Positions 42,810 to 52,278 of a stretch of DNA of 60,737 bases are shown here, piece after piece. The notes beneath the pieces are model-generated. The model had not been told where the DNA came from. It saw nothing but the letters and a program-made list of their open reading frames with translations, and made no database searches. Positions within the stretch are counted from its first letter, which is position 1; each line of letters opens with the position of its first letter. The stretch covers positions 1 through 60,737 of the forward strand of contig CAYSPG010000023.1 of assembly GCA_964432885.1 (NCBI GenBank). Direction: 5' to 3'. A program made the translations under genes and the position numbers. This DNA comes from CAYSPG01 sp964432885. GTDB taxonomy: Bacteria; Bacteroidota; Bacteroidia; AKYH767-A; OLB10.

Positions 42810-45419
42810 ATGTTTGTAAAAAAGGCGCTGCCCGTTTTTTCGGGCTTCTATACGTTGTGTTTGTTATTTATACTAACCTCGTGTAATACCCAAAAGAAAA
42901 CAACCGCAACCACCAACCAACCAAAACCTAAAGAGCGTTTTATTCCCGAACAAAAAGTTTATCAGGCCTCTAACACATTATATAATGATGTGCAGCATGT
43001 AAAACTTGAAGTAAGTTTTAACTGGGACAAAAAATATTTGTATGGAAAAGAATACATAACCCTTAAACCACATTTTTACGCAACCGATAAAGTGCAACTC
43101 AATGCACGCGGCATGGACATAAACGTGGTTACACTTGTCGAAGATGGTAAGACAACAAAAAAATTAAATTATGATTACCGCAACGATACATTATTCGTAA
43201 CGCTTGACCGCACGTACACACGCAACGAAAAATACACGCTTTTTATTAACTATGTTGCAAAGCCCGATGAGCTAAAAGAAGTTGGCGGCAGCGCTGCCAT
43301 TACCAGCGACAAAGGGTTGTATTTTATAAATGCTGATAAAAAAGACCCCAACAAACCACAGCAACTTTGGACACAAGGCGAAACACAATCAAACAGTGTG
43401 TGGTTTCCCATCATCGATTCCCCAAACCAAAAAATGACACAGGAAATATCCATTACCGTTGACAATAATTTTGTAACACTGTGCAACGGACTGCTTGTAA
43501 GTTCTGTTTTTGATAACGAAGGCCGAACCCGCACCGACACGTGGAAACAAACATTGCCTGCCGCACCCTACTTAACCATGATGGCCATAAGCAACTTTAA
43601 AATAGTAAAAGACAAATGGCGCAGCCTTGATGTAAATTATTATGTAGATGCCGAGTTTGAGCAATATGCAAAACAAATTTTTGGCAATACACCCGAAATG
43701 CTCGAGTTTTATTCCAAAACACTTGGCGTTGATTATCCGTGGGAAAAATTTCATCAGGTAGTTGTGCACGATTATGTAAGCGGAGCCATGGAAAACACAA
43801 GTGCCGTTTTGCACGGAGAATTTTTACAACGCACCACTCGCCAATTACTTGATAACACAAACGAAGATGTAATTGCGCATGAATTGTTTCACCAATGGTT
43901 TGGTGATTTGGTAACCTGCGAAAGCTGGAGCAACATTCCGTTAAACGAATCCTTTGCTACTTATGGCGAATACTTATGGAACGAACACAAGTACGGAGCC
44001 GATGAAGCAGACTATGGCTGTATGCAGGATTTAAGCGGATACCTTAACGAAGCAAAGTATAAACAAGTAAACCTTATACGCTTTAATTATAATAGCAGAG
44101 AAGATATGTTTGATGGCCATTCGTATCCCAAAGGCGGGCGCGTGTTACACATGCTGCGCAAGTATGTTGGCGATGATGCCTTTTTTGCATCACTAAAAAA
44201 ATACCTAACAGATAACAGATTTAAAGCGGTTGAAATACACAACCTGCGTTTGGCTTTTGAAGAAACAACAGGCGAAGATTTAAATTGGTTTTTTAACCAA
44301 TGGTTTTTAGACAAAGGACATCCCGATATTGAAATTAATTATCAATGGAACGACTCATTAAAAAAAGAAATAGTAACCATTGAACAAAAACAGGATTTTG
44401 AAAAAACACCGATGTATAAATTGCCCCTGCAGGTTGATATTTACGAAGGTGGAAAAAAGAGACGCGAAAAAATTACCGTGAAGTCCGAAAAAGATGTTTT
44501 CTTTTTTGATTGCACATCAAAACCAGATTTAGTAAATGTAGATGCCGAAAAACAATTGCTGTGTACAAAAACCGACAATCACACAACAGGCGAATGGATT
44601 TTTCAATACCAAAATGCACCGCTATTTTTAGACAGGCACGAGGCACTTAGCAAACTTTGCAAAAACTACGAAGCAAATTCTGATGCAGGAAAGATTGTTC
44701 GTAAGGCAATGGATGATAAACATTGGGCCATTCGCAAACTTGCGATTAAAAACTGTGGCGCCCTTGCCAAGGCCGATGCGGAAAACACTCGCACAAAACT
44801 TATTTCCATTCTAAACAACGACAAGAAATCATCCGTACGAAGCGAGGCGCTATCCGCACTTAACAAATATTTTGATGACGAAAGAATATCTGAGGTGTAT
44901 AAAAATGCATTTGCCGATTCAAGTTTTAATGTAATGACCAATGCACTTGAATATTACATTGACAAAAACCCTTCTCAAATAGGCATGCTAAAACAGTTTG
45001 AAGATGATAACACAAGTGAGCTGCTGGTTGCACTTTCGGGCATTTATGCCCAGCATGGGGATGATAGCAATGTGCCCTATGCCGCCATGGCACTTGACCA
45101 GGCAAAAGGCTTTTCTAAATTTACGGCAATTCAAAATTACGGCAAGCTGCTTGAGCGTTGCAAGCCCGAAACCATTGAGGCAAACTACGGCCTGCTGACG
45201 GATGCCGCCAAAAACAGCGCATCAAACTTTATGCGCATGCAAGGCAAAAACACATTAACAAGCCTAAGCCGCAAGGTTGCCGATAAACAAAAAGAACTTG
45301 CCGCCAAACCCGAAACAGTTACCGAAGCAGAGAAGTACCAAAAACTTAGCGCCTCAATTACCGCAACGCTTGATGAGTTAAAAAAAACAGAGAAGGATAA
45401 AAAGAAAGGTGAGGAATGA
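42810..45419 (+). CDS. M1-family aminopeptidase lipoprotein
   Basis: 869 residues from ATG 42810, with a lipobox (LLFILTSC) near residue 25. The M1 gluzincin core has SGAMENTSAVLH (substrate-recognition GAMEN) and the Zn site HELFH...E (His357, Glu358, His361, Glu380, in NESFATY). A C-terminal helical part (about 600-870) with HEAT-like repeats (AIRKLAIKNCGALAKAD, SVRSEALSALNKYF) follows. It hydrolyses N-terminal residues of peptides, probably at the outer membrane facing the periplasm. A TTG eight codons upstream is an alternative start, but the signal sequence begins better at MFVKKALPV. Confidence 0.93.
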   Translation: MFVKKALPVFSGFYTLCLLFILTSCNTQKKTTATTNQPKPKERFIPEQKVYQASNTLYNDVQHVKLEVSFNWDKKYLYGKEYITLKPHFYATDKVQLNARGMDINVVTLVEDGKTTKKLNYDYRNDTLFVTLDRTYTRNEKYTLFINYVAKPDELKEVGGSAAITSDKGLYFINADKKDPNKPQQLWTQGETQSNSVWFPIIDSPNQKMTQEISITVDNNFVTLCNGLLVSSVFDNEGRTRTDTWKQTLPAAPYLTMMAISNFKIVKDKWRSLDVNYYVDAEFEQYAKQIFGNTPEMLEFYSKTLGVDYPWEKFHQVVVHDYVSGAMENTSAVLHGEFLQRTTRQLLDNTNEDVIAHELFHQWFGDLVTCESWSNIPLNESFATYGEYLWNEHKYGADEADYGCMQDLSGYLNEAKYKQVNLIRFNYNSREDMFDGHSYPKGGRVLHMLRKYVGDDAFFASLKKYLTDNRFKAVEIHNLRLAFEETTGEDLNWFFNQWFLDKGHPDIEINYQWNDSLKKEIVTIEQKQDFEKTPMYKLPLQVDIYEGGKKRREKITVKSEKDVFFFDCTSKPDLVNVDAEKQLLCTKTDNHTTGEWIFQYQNAPLFLDRHEALSKLCKNYEANSDAGKIVRKAMDDKHWAIRKLAIKNCGALAKADAENTRTKLISILNNDKKSSVRSEALSALNKYFDDERISEVYKNAFADSSFNVMTNALEYYIDKNPSQIGMLKQFEDDNTSELLVALSGIYAQHGDDSNVPYAAMALDQAKGFSKFTAIQNYGKLLERCKPETIEANYGLLTDAAKNSASNFMRMQGKNTLTSLSRKVADKQKELAAKPETVTEAEKYQKLSASITATLDELKKTEKDKKKGEE

Positions 45420-45435
45420 TCTGTAGCAATGGCTA

Positions 45436-46092
45436 TCACTTCCTTCCAAAGTCCGCAGGATTTTCGCCCCATAATTCAGTTTCCCATTTTAGGAGGCGGT
45501 TTGCGAATTTGTTTTGCTGCAACCATTTTTCTCCGCGCTGTATCAAATCAAAAAGCTCGGTGTTGTTTTTTGTTGGTTCTAATTTTGTTTTTGCTTTTTT
45601 CTTCGCAGTCCAGCTTAGTGCGGTTAAACTGTCGGAATAAATAGGCAATAGCAAATTATTTTTTTGGCAATACGCCAATGCATGCACAATGCCTAAAAAC
45701 TCAACCACATTATTCGTGCCATCGCGATAGGGTCCGCGTATAAAAAGCTGCTCACCGGTTTTTACATACACTCCACGGTATTCACAGTCCAATGTATCGG
45801 TGTTCCATGCACCGTCAACAGCAATGCTGTCAGGCTCCGGTTTTTTTCTTGACGTTGCGCCAACATTAAGTGAAGTTGCTTGCGCAGATTTATTTACTCC
45901 AAGAGGAGTCCGCTGGACAAAACTCCAGTAGTTTTTTTTAAGTGCAGCTTCTGCATCTTGCTGCGTTTCAAACGATTTAAATTGTGCTCCGTCAAAACCT
46001 GCAGTTTGTTTTTTGCACTCATCCCAACTGCTATAAACACCCGGCTTTCGCCCAACCCATACGGTGTAAAATTTTTGTTTTTGTTTTGACAT
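45436..46092 (-). CDS. rnhA: Viroplasmin-RNase H fusion
   Basis: 218 residues. The N-terminus is a viroplasmin domain (FYTVWVGRKPGVYSSWDECK, VKSFETQQDAEAAL) that binds RNA/DNA hybrids, and the C-terminal two thirds (about 75-215) is RNase HI: SIAVDGAWN (Asp), NVVEFLGIVHALAYC (Glu) and LPIYSDSLTAL (Asp), three of the catalytic acidic residues. It removes RNA from RNA/DNA hybrids. A palindromic element lies just upstream (46097-46122). Convergent with the M1 gene, 16 bases between stops. Confidence 0.93.
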   Translation of the reverse strand: MSKQKQKFYTVWVGRKPGVYSSWDECKKQTAGFDGAQFKSFETQQDAEAALKKNYWSFVQRTPLGVNKSAQATSLNVGATSRKKPEPDSIAVDGAWNTDTLDCEYRGVYVKTGEQLFIRGPYRDGTNNVVEFLGIVHALAYCQKNNLLLPIYSDSLTALSWTAKKKAKTKLEPTKNNTELFDLIQRGEKWLQQNKFANRLLKWETELWGENPADFGRK

Positions 46093-46096
46093 TTCT

Positions 46097-46122
46097 AATT
46101 TCCCCTTCGGGAGTTAGGGGGG
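46097..46122. repeat. Palindromic CCCCTTCGGG/TTAGGGG element
   Basis: TTCCCCTTCGGGAGTTAGGG and following bases match the 27-mer at 33493/33587 with a few changes; directly upstream of the RNase H start. Confidence 0.6.
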
Positions 46123-46128
46123 CTGTGT

Positions 46129-46695
46129 TTATATATGTAAATTTCCCCTAAACAATTTTACGGCTATAGCCAACAATATAAATCCAAACACTTTGCGCAA
46201 TATGGCTATGCCTGTTTGCCCTAAAAGACGCTCTAAAAAGCCTAAGTTTTTTAAACACAAATACACCAATATCATATTTAACAACACACCAATAATTATG
46301 GTTTGTACATTGTACTGCGATCGTAACGACAGCAGCGTAGTCATGGTGCCCGCACCGGCAATTAATGGAAAAGCAATGGGGACAATGCTTGCCGTAGCCG
46401 GAACTTCGTCTTTATAAAGCTTTACGCCCAGTATCATTTCTAACGCTAAAAAAAATAAAATAAACGAGCCAGCAATAGCAAAAGATGAAACATCCAAACC
46501 CATTAGGCTTAAAATATTTTCGCCAATAAATAAAAACACCAGCATAATAAGCAATGCTACCAGCGAAGATTTTTCGGCATGTATGGTGCCAACATTTTTG
46601 CGTATGTTGATTATAGCAGGTATGCTGCCCACAATATCAATTACCGAAAACAATATCATTGATACGGTAACTATTTCTCTAAAATTTAAATCCAT
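46129..46695 (-). CDS. MarC-family membrane protein
   Basis: 188 residues with six membrane segments. Start ATG 46693-46695 (MDLNFREIVTVSMILFSVIDI); the upstream TTG at 46758 was rejected since it adds a charged leader across a terminator. Typical MarC blocks: SVIDIVGSIPAIINI, PIAFPLIAGAGTMTTLLSL, LGQTGIAILRKVFGFILLAIAV. Function of the family is uncertain, despite the historical multiple-antibiotic-resistance name. It follows the RNase H gene in the opposite order on the same strand. Confidence 0.9.
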   Translation of the reverse strand: MDLNFREIVTVSMILFSVIDIVGSIPAIINIRKNVGTIHAEKSSLVALLIMLVFLFIGENILSLMGLDVSSFAIAGSFILFFLALEMILGVKLYKDEVPATASIVPIAFPLIAGAGTMTTLLSLRSQYNVQTIIIGVLLNMILVYLCLKNLGFLERLLGQTGIAILRKVFGFILLAIAVKLFRGNLHI

Positions 46696-46740
46696 AATTT
46701 TTAAATAAAGGCTTTCGCCAGAGCGGAGAGAGTCGGGTAT

Positions 46741-46780
46741 AAAACTAAAACCCCCCAAAGATAAATCTAAGGAGGGTTTT
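46741..46780 (-). terminator. Terminator of the PQQ dehydrogenase gene
   Basis: On the minus strand AAAACCCTCC pairs with GGGGGGTTTT across a 14-base loop, followed by AGTTTT; 18 bases after the stop at 46798. Confidence 0.75.
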
Positions 46781-46797
46781 TAACCTAACCCTGAAAA

Positions 46798-49700
46798 CTA
46801 TTTTTTAACCACCAGCTTTTGGCGATGTATAATGCCATCGTGGTTTGATTCTACCATATAAACACCGTCAGTAAAACCAGTTACATCAACGCTGTGGTTT
46901 TGCTTTTCAATTTTTTGACTGAACAATAATCGTCCTGACAGGTCAATTATTTTTATTTCAGAAGAATTGTTAATCATAAAATAATTGCTACACGGGTTTG
47001 GAACAAGCGGGTAAAAGTTTTCTGACTCAAAAGAATTTTCCTGACCAATTCTGCAAGGCATTGCCACAGTAGTCATAAGTGAGCCGCTTGGGCCGCAGGC
47101 ATTGGTGGCGGTAACACCTACCCGGCCGGCCTGTGTGCCAAAAGTTACGCGTATTGAGCTGGTGCCCTGCCCCTGTGTTATGGTGCTGCCAATAGGCACA
47201 GTCCATGTGTAACCAGTGGCGCCATACATCAATGAAGAAGTGTACTGCACATTGGTTTGTCCTGCGCAAACAGAAGCCGGGCCGGTGATGGCTGTAGGTG
47301 TTGCCGGAGTTTTCTTTACAGCAATGCAGCGCTGTGTGCTTGCACCGCAACTGTTGTTGGCTGTAACACACACATTTCCATTGTTAAATGTGCTTGTGTA
47401 GTTTATGGTTGCACTTGCAGTTCCCTGCCCTGCTGTTATGGTTGCTCCTGTTGGCGCACTCCATGTATAACTTGTAGCACCTGCTACTGCTGCCGCGGTA
47501 TAGCCCTGTGATGACAAACAAACGCCATTGGCAATGCCTGTTATGGATGCGGGCGCAGTAAGTGTGCCACGCGAAAGGTCAACATACCTGTAATCGCTAA
47601 TGCCGCAACTTGTTGCCGATGCCACATACAGCCTGCCGGTTACAAATGTGCTGGCTACGTTTACTATTATGCTGCTGCCGTTTAATCCGCCCGTAATTGT
47701 TATTCCTGTTGGCGCCACCCAGTTATAATATTGCGCTCCGGCTACTGGCGCAATGCTGTATGTAATGCCAACTGAACCGGGGCAGGGCTTTGTGTTTCCG
47801 CTTATGGCGCCAGGTATATTTGGCACCACACATGTGCCTTGCGAGGCTGAGTTTGTGCAGCCCGCTGCATTGGTATATGCATAGGTAATGGTATGCGGGC
47901 CTCCTATTCCCGCCACAGCGGGATAAAATGTGTTGCCTGTAATGCCCGGTCCGCTAAAAATACCGCCTGCGGGGCTGCCTGTTAACACAACAGGTGTTGA
48001 TGTTGTGTAATATTTTGGTTGTGTAAATCCTGAAAACGAAACAGGAGTAAGCGCATTTACGGTTACTGTTTTTGATGATGATGCGCCTGTGCAGGCCGCA
48101 TTGGTGCCGTAAACTTTTACGGTTCCGCCTGTGGCAACATTGGAGAAATCAACCAGCACATCATTGGTGTTGGCGCCACTTACAATGCTGCCACCGGGTG
48201 GCAATGTCCACACATAATTGGTGGCGTTGGCAATGGGATTCACTTTGTAACTCACATTTCTGTCGCCAGCACACACTACAGAGGGTCCGGTAATAGCACC
48301 TGCAGCCGCCACCTGTGGAGCAATGGTAATATTACTACCATTATTAGAGCCGGTTACCGATGGATTGGAGCTTATAACGCGTACACGATAGCCGGTTCCG
48401 TTAGGGGTGTTTGGCGGTATGGTGGCTGTAATGGTTCCGGCATTTATTGACGATAGTGTTCCGATAATTACAGGGCTACTGAATGAGCCCGATGCATTTG
48501 ATAGCTGTGCGGTAAACACGTTGCCCGAATTTGCAATTCCGTTTGCCGAAAAGGCAACACTTATTGCACTGCCACCGCAAATAGTTGCCGCAACAGATTG
48601 TGTGCTGATGGTGGTAAGTATTGAATTAAAATTGGCAGTAAAGGATGTGTCGTTTACGGGTGTGCCGAAGGTTTGTGTTTGAGAGCCCGCGTTTGTCCAG
48701 TTGCTGAATGTATAATTTGTGCCACCAAGTGTTTGTGGAGAAAGCACACCTACCGATCGGATGATGCCCTCTACACTTGGTGTAGTGTATGGTGAGGTTT
48801 GCGGTTGCCCGTCAATGGTTACCTGCAGGCCTGCGGGGTTGGTGTTAATTGTGATGTTAGACAAGCGCGGGATAATATCTACATATGATGAATCAATAGC
48901 CCCCTGCGAGTCGTGAACAATGCAATACAGGCGGTAAAACACGTTGGTGGCCGTTTCGCCACTGGTGGGTATAATAAAGCTGCCTGATGTAACGCTTTGT
49001 GGTGTGGATGGGCCGGGGTGGGTATGCACGTCATGATGAAATATTACTACCCAGTTAAAAGCGCTTGCGGGAAGTGTTCCGTCTTCGGGGTCGGTGGCGG
49101 TTCCGGTAAAGTTTATAATGTCGCCACCGCGGTATAAAGTGCCGCCCGAAGGCGATGTTATGTTGGCCGTTGGCAATGCATTTGGCGACAGTACCGTTAA
49201 CACAGCATTGTTACTGGTAGTGGTGCCGGCACCGTTGGTTACCACTACGCTGTAATTGCCGGCATCATTGGCTGCAGTGATTGCAATGCTGTATGATGAC
49301 AAAGTAGCTCCCGAAATGTTGCTCCCGTTTTTTCTCCACTGATAGGTTAAGGGCGCGGTGCCCGATGCTGTTACGCTAAACGATGCCGGCTGGCCTGCGT
49401 TTACCGATATGCTTTGCGGTTGGTTTACTATAGCGGGAGCGGCTACTGCTGTGTACACTATTTTAAACAGCGCAGCGCCATTTCGTGATAAATAATATAG
49501 ATTGCCGTCATTGCCTGTCATCAATCCTACTGCGCCACCGTTAATGCTTGTGGCAAAGTTTTGTACGTTGGCCGCACCTGTGGTGCTTATGTAGTTTATC
49601 CATGCGCCACAGTAATCCATAAAAAAATATTTGCCATTATAGGTGGCCGGATAGTTGGTGGATGAAGGACTAAAAAACGCCCCGCCTGTAATGGCGCAGC

Positions 49701-50532
49701 CCAAAAATGTTCCGGTGCCATGGGCGTAGGTGTAAACGGGGTTGGTGTACGATGGGTTGGTGCTGGTGCCTTCGGCATTGGGCCAGCCAAAGTTTAAGCC
49801 CGAAGTGGTGGCTTCGTCAATTTCTTCCCACGAGCCTGCGCCTACTTCATTTAAATATATTTTTCCGGTGCCGGGCTGCACATCAAGCGTAAACGGATTG
49901 CGCAGGCCATAGCACCATATACTTTGCTTTTGGATGTTGCCGGTGGTAAACGGGTTGCCCGCGGGTATGGTTCCATCGGGATTTAACCGCAACACTTTGC
50001 CATGATAGGTGTTTAAGTCTTGCGAGTAGGCTGTGTTGGCGTTTTCGCCCACTACTATATATAGCTTGCCGTCATTCCCAAATTTTAATCCACCGCCATT
50101 GTGGTTGGTGGCTGTGCTTAGGGGGTCAAGGTCGGCCAGCACAAGCTCGCTTCCGGCCACAGCCACATTGCCATTGGCCGTAAACCGGCTTACGCGGTTG
50201 TTGGCAGCACTTGCCAATGTGTAATATATATATACGTAATTGTTGGTGGCAAAATTTGGGTCAAATGCAATGCCTATCACCCCACGCTCGCCCGAGCTGT
50301 TTACACTTAATGTTACAAAGGGTGTTGCAAGCAAGGCTCCGTTTTGTATTACCCGCACCTGGCCACCCTGAAGGCACACAAATATGCGACCATCGGGTGC
50401 CATAGCCATGGCTGTGGGGTTACTTAAGCCTGTGGTAATTAGCTGTTGTGTAAACCCGGCCGGAAATGTTTGAGCCAATAATCCGGCAACCGCCCCTATT
50501 AACAGGGCTATGCTTAGAGCCAACTTTCGCAT
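46798..50532 (-). CDS. PQQ sugar dehydrogenase fused to Ig-like domains and T9SS tail
   Basis: 1244 residues. Signal peptide IALLIGAVAGLLAQT. Residues 25-360 are a soluble glucose-dehydrogenase-type six-bladed propeller: NPTAMAMAPDGRIFVCLQ, GERGVIGIAFDPNF, TNHNGGGLKFGNDGKLYI, CYGLRNPFTLDVQPGTG and GLNFGWPNAEG. Then Ig/PKD and fibronectin-like modules (NQPQSISVNAGQPASFSV, DAGNYSVVVTNGAGT, repeated TVPIGSTITQGQGTSS), and a type A sorting domain (LVPNPCSNYFMINN...GFTDGVYMVESNHDG). Probably a secreted PQQ-dependent sugar oxidase anchored through T9SS. The ligand residues for PQQ cannot be checked by eye. Its codon use is richer in G and C than the flanks. Confidence 0.88.
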   Translation of the reverse strand: MRKLALSIALLIGAVAGLLAQTFPAGFTQQLITTGLSNPTAMAMAPDGRIFVCLQGGQVRVIQNGALLATPFVTLSVNSSGERGVIGIAFDPNFATNNYVYIYYTLASAANNRVSRFTANGNVAVAGSELVLADLDPLSTATNHNGGGLKFGNDGKLYIVVGENANTAYSQDLNTYHGKVLRLNPDGTIPAGNPFTTGNIQKQSIWCYGLRNPFTLDVQPGTGKIYLNEVGAGSWEEIDEATTSGLNFGWPNAEGTSTNPSYTNPVYTYAHGTGTFLGCAITGGAFFSPSSTNYPATYNGKYFFMDYCGAWINYISTTGAANVQNFATSINGGAVGLMTGNDGNLYYLSRNGAALFKIVYTAVAAPAIVNQPQSISVNAGQPASFSVTASGTAPLTYQWRKNGSNISGATLSSYSIAITAANDAGNYSVVVTNGAGTTTSNNAVLTVLSPNALPTANITSPSGGTLYRGGDIINFTGTATDPEDGTLPASAFNWVVIFHHDVHTHPGPSTPQSVTSGSFIIPTSGETATNVFYRLYCIVHDSQGAIDSSYVDIIPRLSNITINTNPAGLQVTIDGQPQTSPYTTPSVEGIIRSVGVLSPQTLGGTNYTFSNWTNAGSQTQTFGTPVNDTSFTANFNSILTTISTQSVAATICGGSAISVAFSANGIANSGNVFTAQLSNASGSFSSPVIIGTLSSINAGTITATIPPNTPNGTGYRVRVISSNPSVTGSNNGSNITIAPQVAAAGAITGPSVVCAGDRNVSYKVNPIANATNYVWTLPPGGSIVSGANTNDVLVDFSNVATGGTVKVYGTNAACTGASSSKTVTVNALTPVSFSGFTQPKYYTTSTPVVLTGSPAGGIFSGPGITGNTFYPAVAGIGGPHTITYAYTNAAGCTNSASQGTCVVPNIPGAISGNTKPCPGSVGITYSIAPVAGAQYYNWVAPTGITITGGLNGSSIIVNVASTFVTGRLYVASATSCGISDYRYVDLSRGTLTAPASITGIANGVCLSSQGYTAAAVAGATSYTWSAPTGATITAGQGTASATINYTSTFNNGNVCVTANNSCGASTQRCIAVKKTPATPTAITGPASVCAGQTNVQYTSSLMYGATGYTWTVPIGSTITQGQGTSSIRVTFGTQAGRVGVTATNACGPSGSLMTTVAMPCRIGQENSFESENFYPLVPNPCSNYFMINNSSEIKIIDLSGRLLFSQKIEKQNHSVDVTGFTDGVYMVESNHDGIIHRQKLVVKK

Positions 50533-50719
50533 AGTGTTTTTTGAATTTCACCGTAAAAATAGGTGTGTTCACCCAAGAAAACAAGCGTTTCGCCAAAAAA
50601 GTTATGAACAAGATGTAAAATATTGGCGGCTTTGCACCCCCGTTTTCCAGCGCAGACCTAATTGTAGCAGCCAATTGCCATGCTCCAATTGTCAAGAGTT
50701 TATAGTCGCGAGTTAGTTG

Positions 50720-50739
50720 CCACGAGCTTTAGCTCGTGG
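50720..50739. repeat. CCACGAGCT palindrome
   Basis: Arms CCACGAGCT / AGCTCGTGG with a TT loop. It stands between the PQQ gene start and the small gene at 50754, 14 bases after which that gene ends, and may terminate it. 50533-50719 holds no gene. Confidence 0.7.
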
Positions 50740-50753
50740 ATACAAATTCCAAA

Positions 50754-50999
50754 TCATTTCACCCTCAAAAACCACCACCCGGTGCGGTCAGGAAGAGCTT
50801 TCCATTTAAACACCCTGCTATACCTTTTCATAATGCGGTTGGCCGTTATAGATGGCGGGTATTTTTTTAGCCATTCGTTGCTTTTTACTTCTATTCCCTG
50901 GTCTACTTCAAGCTCAAGCAGCCTATTGTAAAAGGGGCCTGTGCTACCTCGGCCGTGACCATCCAGCTTTTCAAATTCGTCTTTGCTAATTTTCCTCAT
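50754..50999 (-). CDS. Hypothetical 81-residue protein
   Basis: MRKISKDEFEKLDGHGRGST, then FYNRLLELEVDQGIEVKSNE, WLKKYPPSITANRIMKRY and KALPDRTGWWFLRVK. The basic, aromatic C-terminus (PDRTGWWFLRVK) looks like a small nucleic-acid-binding or structural domain, and the start is well formed. No family recognised. It is the left end of an accessory island with an XRE regulator. Confidence 0.6.
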   Translation of the reverse strand: MRKISKDEFEKLDGHGRGSTGPFYNRLLELEVDQGIEVKSNEWLKKYPPSITANRIMKRYSRVFKWKALPDRTGWWFLRVK

Positions 51000-51039
51000 T
51001 AGTGTTCATAATTAATGGGTTACTGTTTTTGGGTTTATG

Positions 51040-51228
51040 GTATTGTAAAAATCATTAAGGGTTTTATAAAAATCAATAACGATAATGTTTAAATCATTTA
51101 CAGTTTTATAAAAATCATTAACAGTATTGTTTAAATCATTTACGGTATTATAAAAATCATTTACAGTTTTCTAAAAATTGTTTATGATATTCTAAAAATT
51201 ATTAAGGATATTGTTTAAATCACTTACA
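51040..51228. repeat. 21-bp minisatellite, 9 units, AT-rich
   Basis: Nine units of exactly 21 bp, such as GTTTTATAAAAATCATTAAC plus A, and GTATTGTTTAAATCATTTAC plus G. Two subtypes differ at the middle: ATAAAAATC against TGTTTAAATC. Stop codons in every frame exclude a protein. Same period as the 4472-4744 array, but no sequence similarity. Confidence 0.88.
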
Positions 51229-51258
51229 TAAAATGTTAACTTTTTGGGGGCGAAGGGC

Positions 51259-51285
51259 AAAAAAAATCCCCGTTCGGGCGGGGAT
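51259..51285 (-). terminator. Intrinsic terminator
   Basis: On the minus strand ATCCCC-GCCCGAAC-GGGGAT and eight T; it ends the transcript of the 51308-51787 gene. Confidence 0.85.
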
Positions 51286-51307
51286 AATGAATGCCGAATT
51301 GGCTTTG

Positions 51308-51787
51308 CTACGGGGTGGGCGCCACGGGCTGATTTCCCTGCCCCTCAAACAACGTTTTTAAATCATCCACCACGGCACGTGCCCCCGGCACATTATTATC
51401 ATCGGCCGCTTTGGCCATATCGTAAACCCCGCGCATAAATGTGTACAGCTCGGCACCGGCCACATCCTGCGTTTCGGTAATTTTATTTAATAATAAAATA
51501 AGTTTTTGCTTTATAACCTCAAGCTGGTTATACAGCGTAAAATCATTATTGGCATTGGTGGCAGTACCGGCAAATCCGCTTACCAGCGCGGGCACGTTTA
51601 CAATATGATTTTCTACCGTGCGCTGAACATACGGGTAGCGCGAATTATCAATGGTAGGATTTTGTTTTTTCTCGGCCTCGGTAAGGTTTTGAGCAAACGT
51701 AAAGTTGGCGTCAATTTGAGCAAAGGCCTCGTTAATCTGTGTTACCTGATCGGGGGTAAACACAATGTCTAATTTGTTAATTGGCAT
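51308..51787 (-). CDS. Hypothetical helical protein
   Basis: 159 residues, no signal peptide. Opens MPINKLDIVFTPDQVTQINE and continues through amphipathic helices (VTQINEAFAQIDANFTFAQN, YNQLEVIKQKLILLLNKIT, VYDMAKAADDNNVPGARAVV). It ends in a Pro-rich tail (QGNQPVAPTP). Looks like a helical-bundle structural protein. No family recognised. It is 32 bases downstream of the XRE gene on the same strand and is probably cotranscribed. Confidence 0.65.
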   Translation of the reverse strand: MPINKLDIVFTPDQVTQINEAFAQIDANFTFAQNLTEAEKKQNPTIDNSRYPYVQRTVENHIVNVPALVSGFAGTATNANNDFTLYNQLEVIKQKLILLLNKITETQDVAGAELYTFMRGVYDMAKAADDNNVPGARAVVDDLKTLFEGQGNQPVAPTP

Positions 51788-51819
51788 AATTGTGTTTGTT
51801 TAAATATTAATGTTAGTTG

Positions 51820-52074
51820 TTAATTAGTATCCTTTAATAAATCCGGTAATTCTTTTTTTACTTCCATGGCAAGTTTGCTCATCAACTCAAGCGTAGGGTT
51901 TGCTTTAAAGTTTTCAATCTCACTTATATATTCAGGCGTACACTCGGCAGCATGAGCCAGTTCAACCTGTGTCATCCCCTCGGCAACCCTGTACGTTTTA
52001 AGATTTTTTCCAAAAACCTCTTTTAATCTGCTGGTTGAGTTTTCAGTACTTTCTTCCACACAGCAATTCAACAA
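51820..52074 (-). CDS. XRE-family HTH regulator
   Basis: 84 residues. The helix-turn-helix reads FGKNLKTYRVAEGMTQVELA, then HAAECTPEYISEIENFKANP and TLELMSKLAMEVKKELPDLL, a standard Cro/C1-type DNA-binding domain with little else. It is probably a transcription repressor. A perfect 16-bp palindrome (52094-52109), 20 bases upstream of its start, is the best candidate for its own operator. It divides the minus-strand gene 51308 from the plus-strand gene 52279. Confidence 0.85.
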   Translation of the reverse strand: MLNCCVEESTENSTSRLKEVFGKNLKTYRVAEGMTQVELAHAAECTPEYISEIENFKANPTLELMSKLAMEVKKELPDLLKDTN

Positions 52075-52093
52075 AATCTAATCAAAAACACTA

Positions 52094-52109
52094 TTAAACT
52101 ATAGTTTAA
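52094..52109. promoter_or_regulatory. Candidate operator of the XRE regulator
   Basis: Perfect palindrome TTAAACTATAGTTTAA centred 27 bases before the XRE start and about 180 bases before the divergent gene at 52279; size and symmetry fit a dimer of an XRE protein. Confidence 0.5.
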
Positions 52110-52278
52110 GCTGCTTTTTTGTATTAACAACGGCCCCAATACCATTTTACCTCTAAAAACAACAGCCCAACCCCTAAAAAACTGTTAAAAACCCAACAAA
52201 AACCTTAAAACCTTACAACTTTAATAAGGCTTTTGCGTATAAAACGATGTAAATTAAAACCCAATAAACACAAGCGCC

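Noticed and set aside
47027..48293. Several overlapping Cys/Trp-rich frames opposite the PQQ dehydrogenase gene
   Set aside because: They are antisense shadows of the GC-richer Ig-like repeats.
51040..51228. Possible CRISPR array
   Set aside because: Units are contiguous, with no spacers, and they diverge within the unit; it is a simple tandem array.
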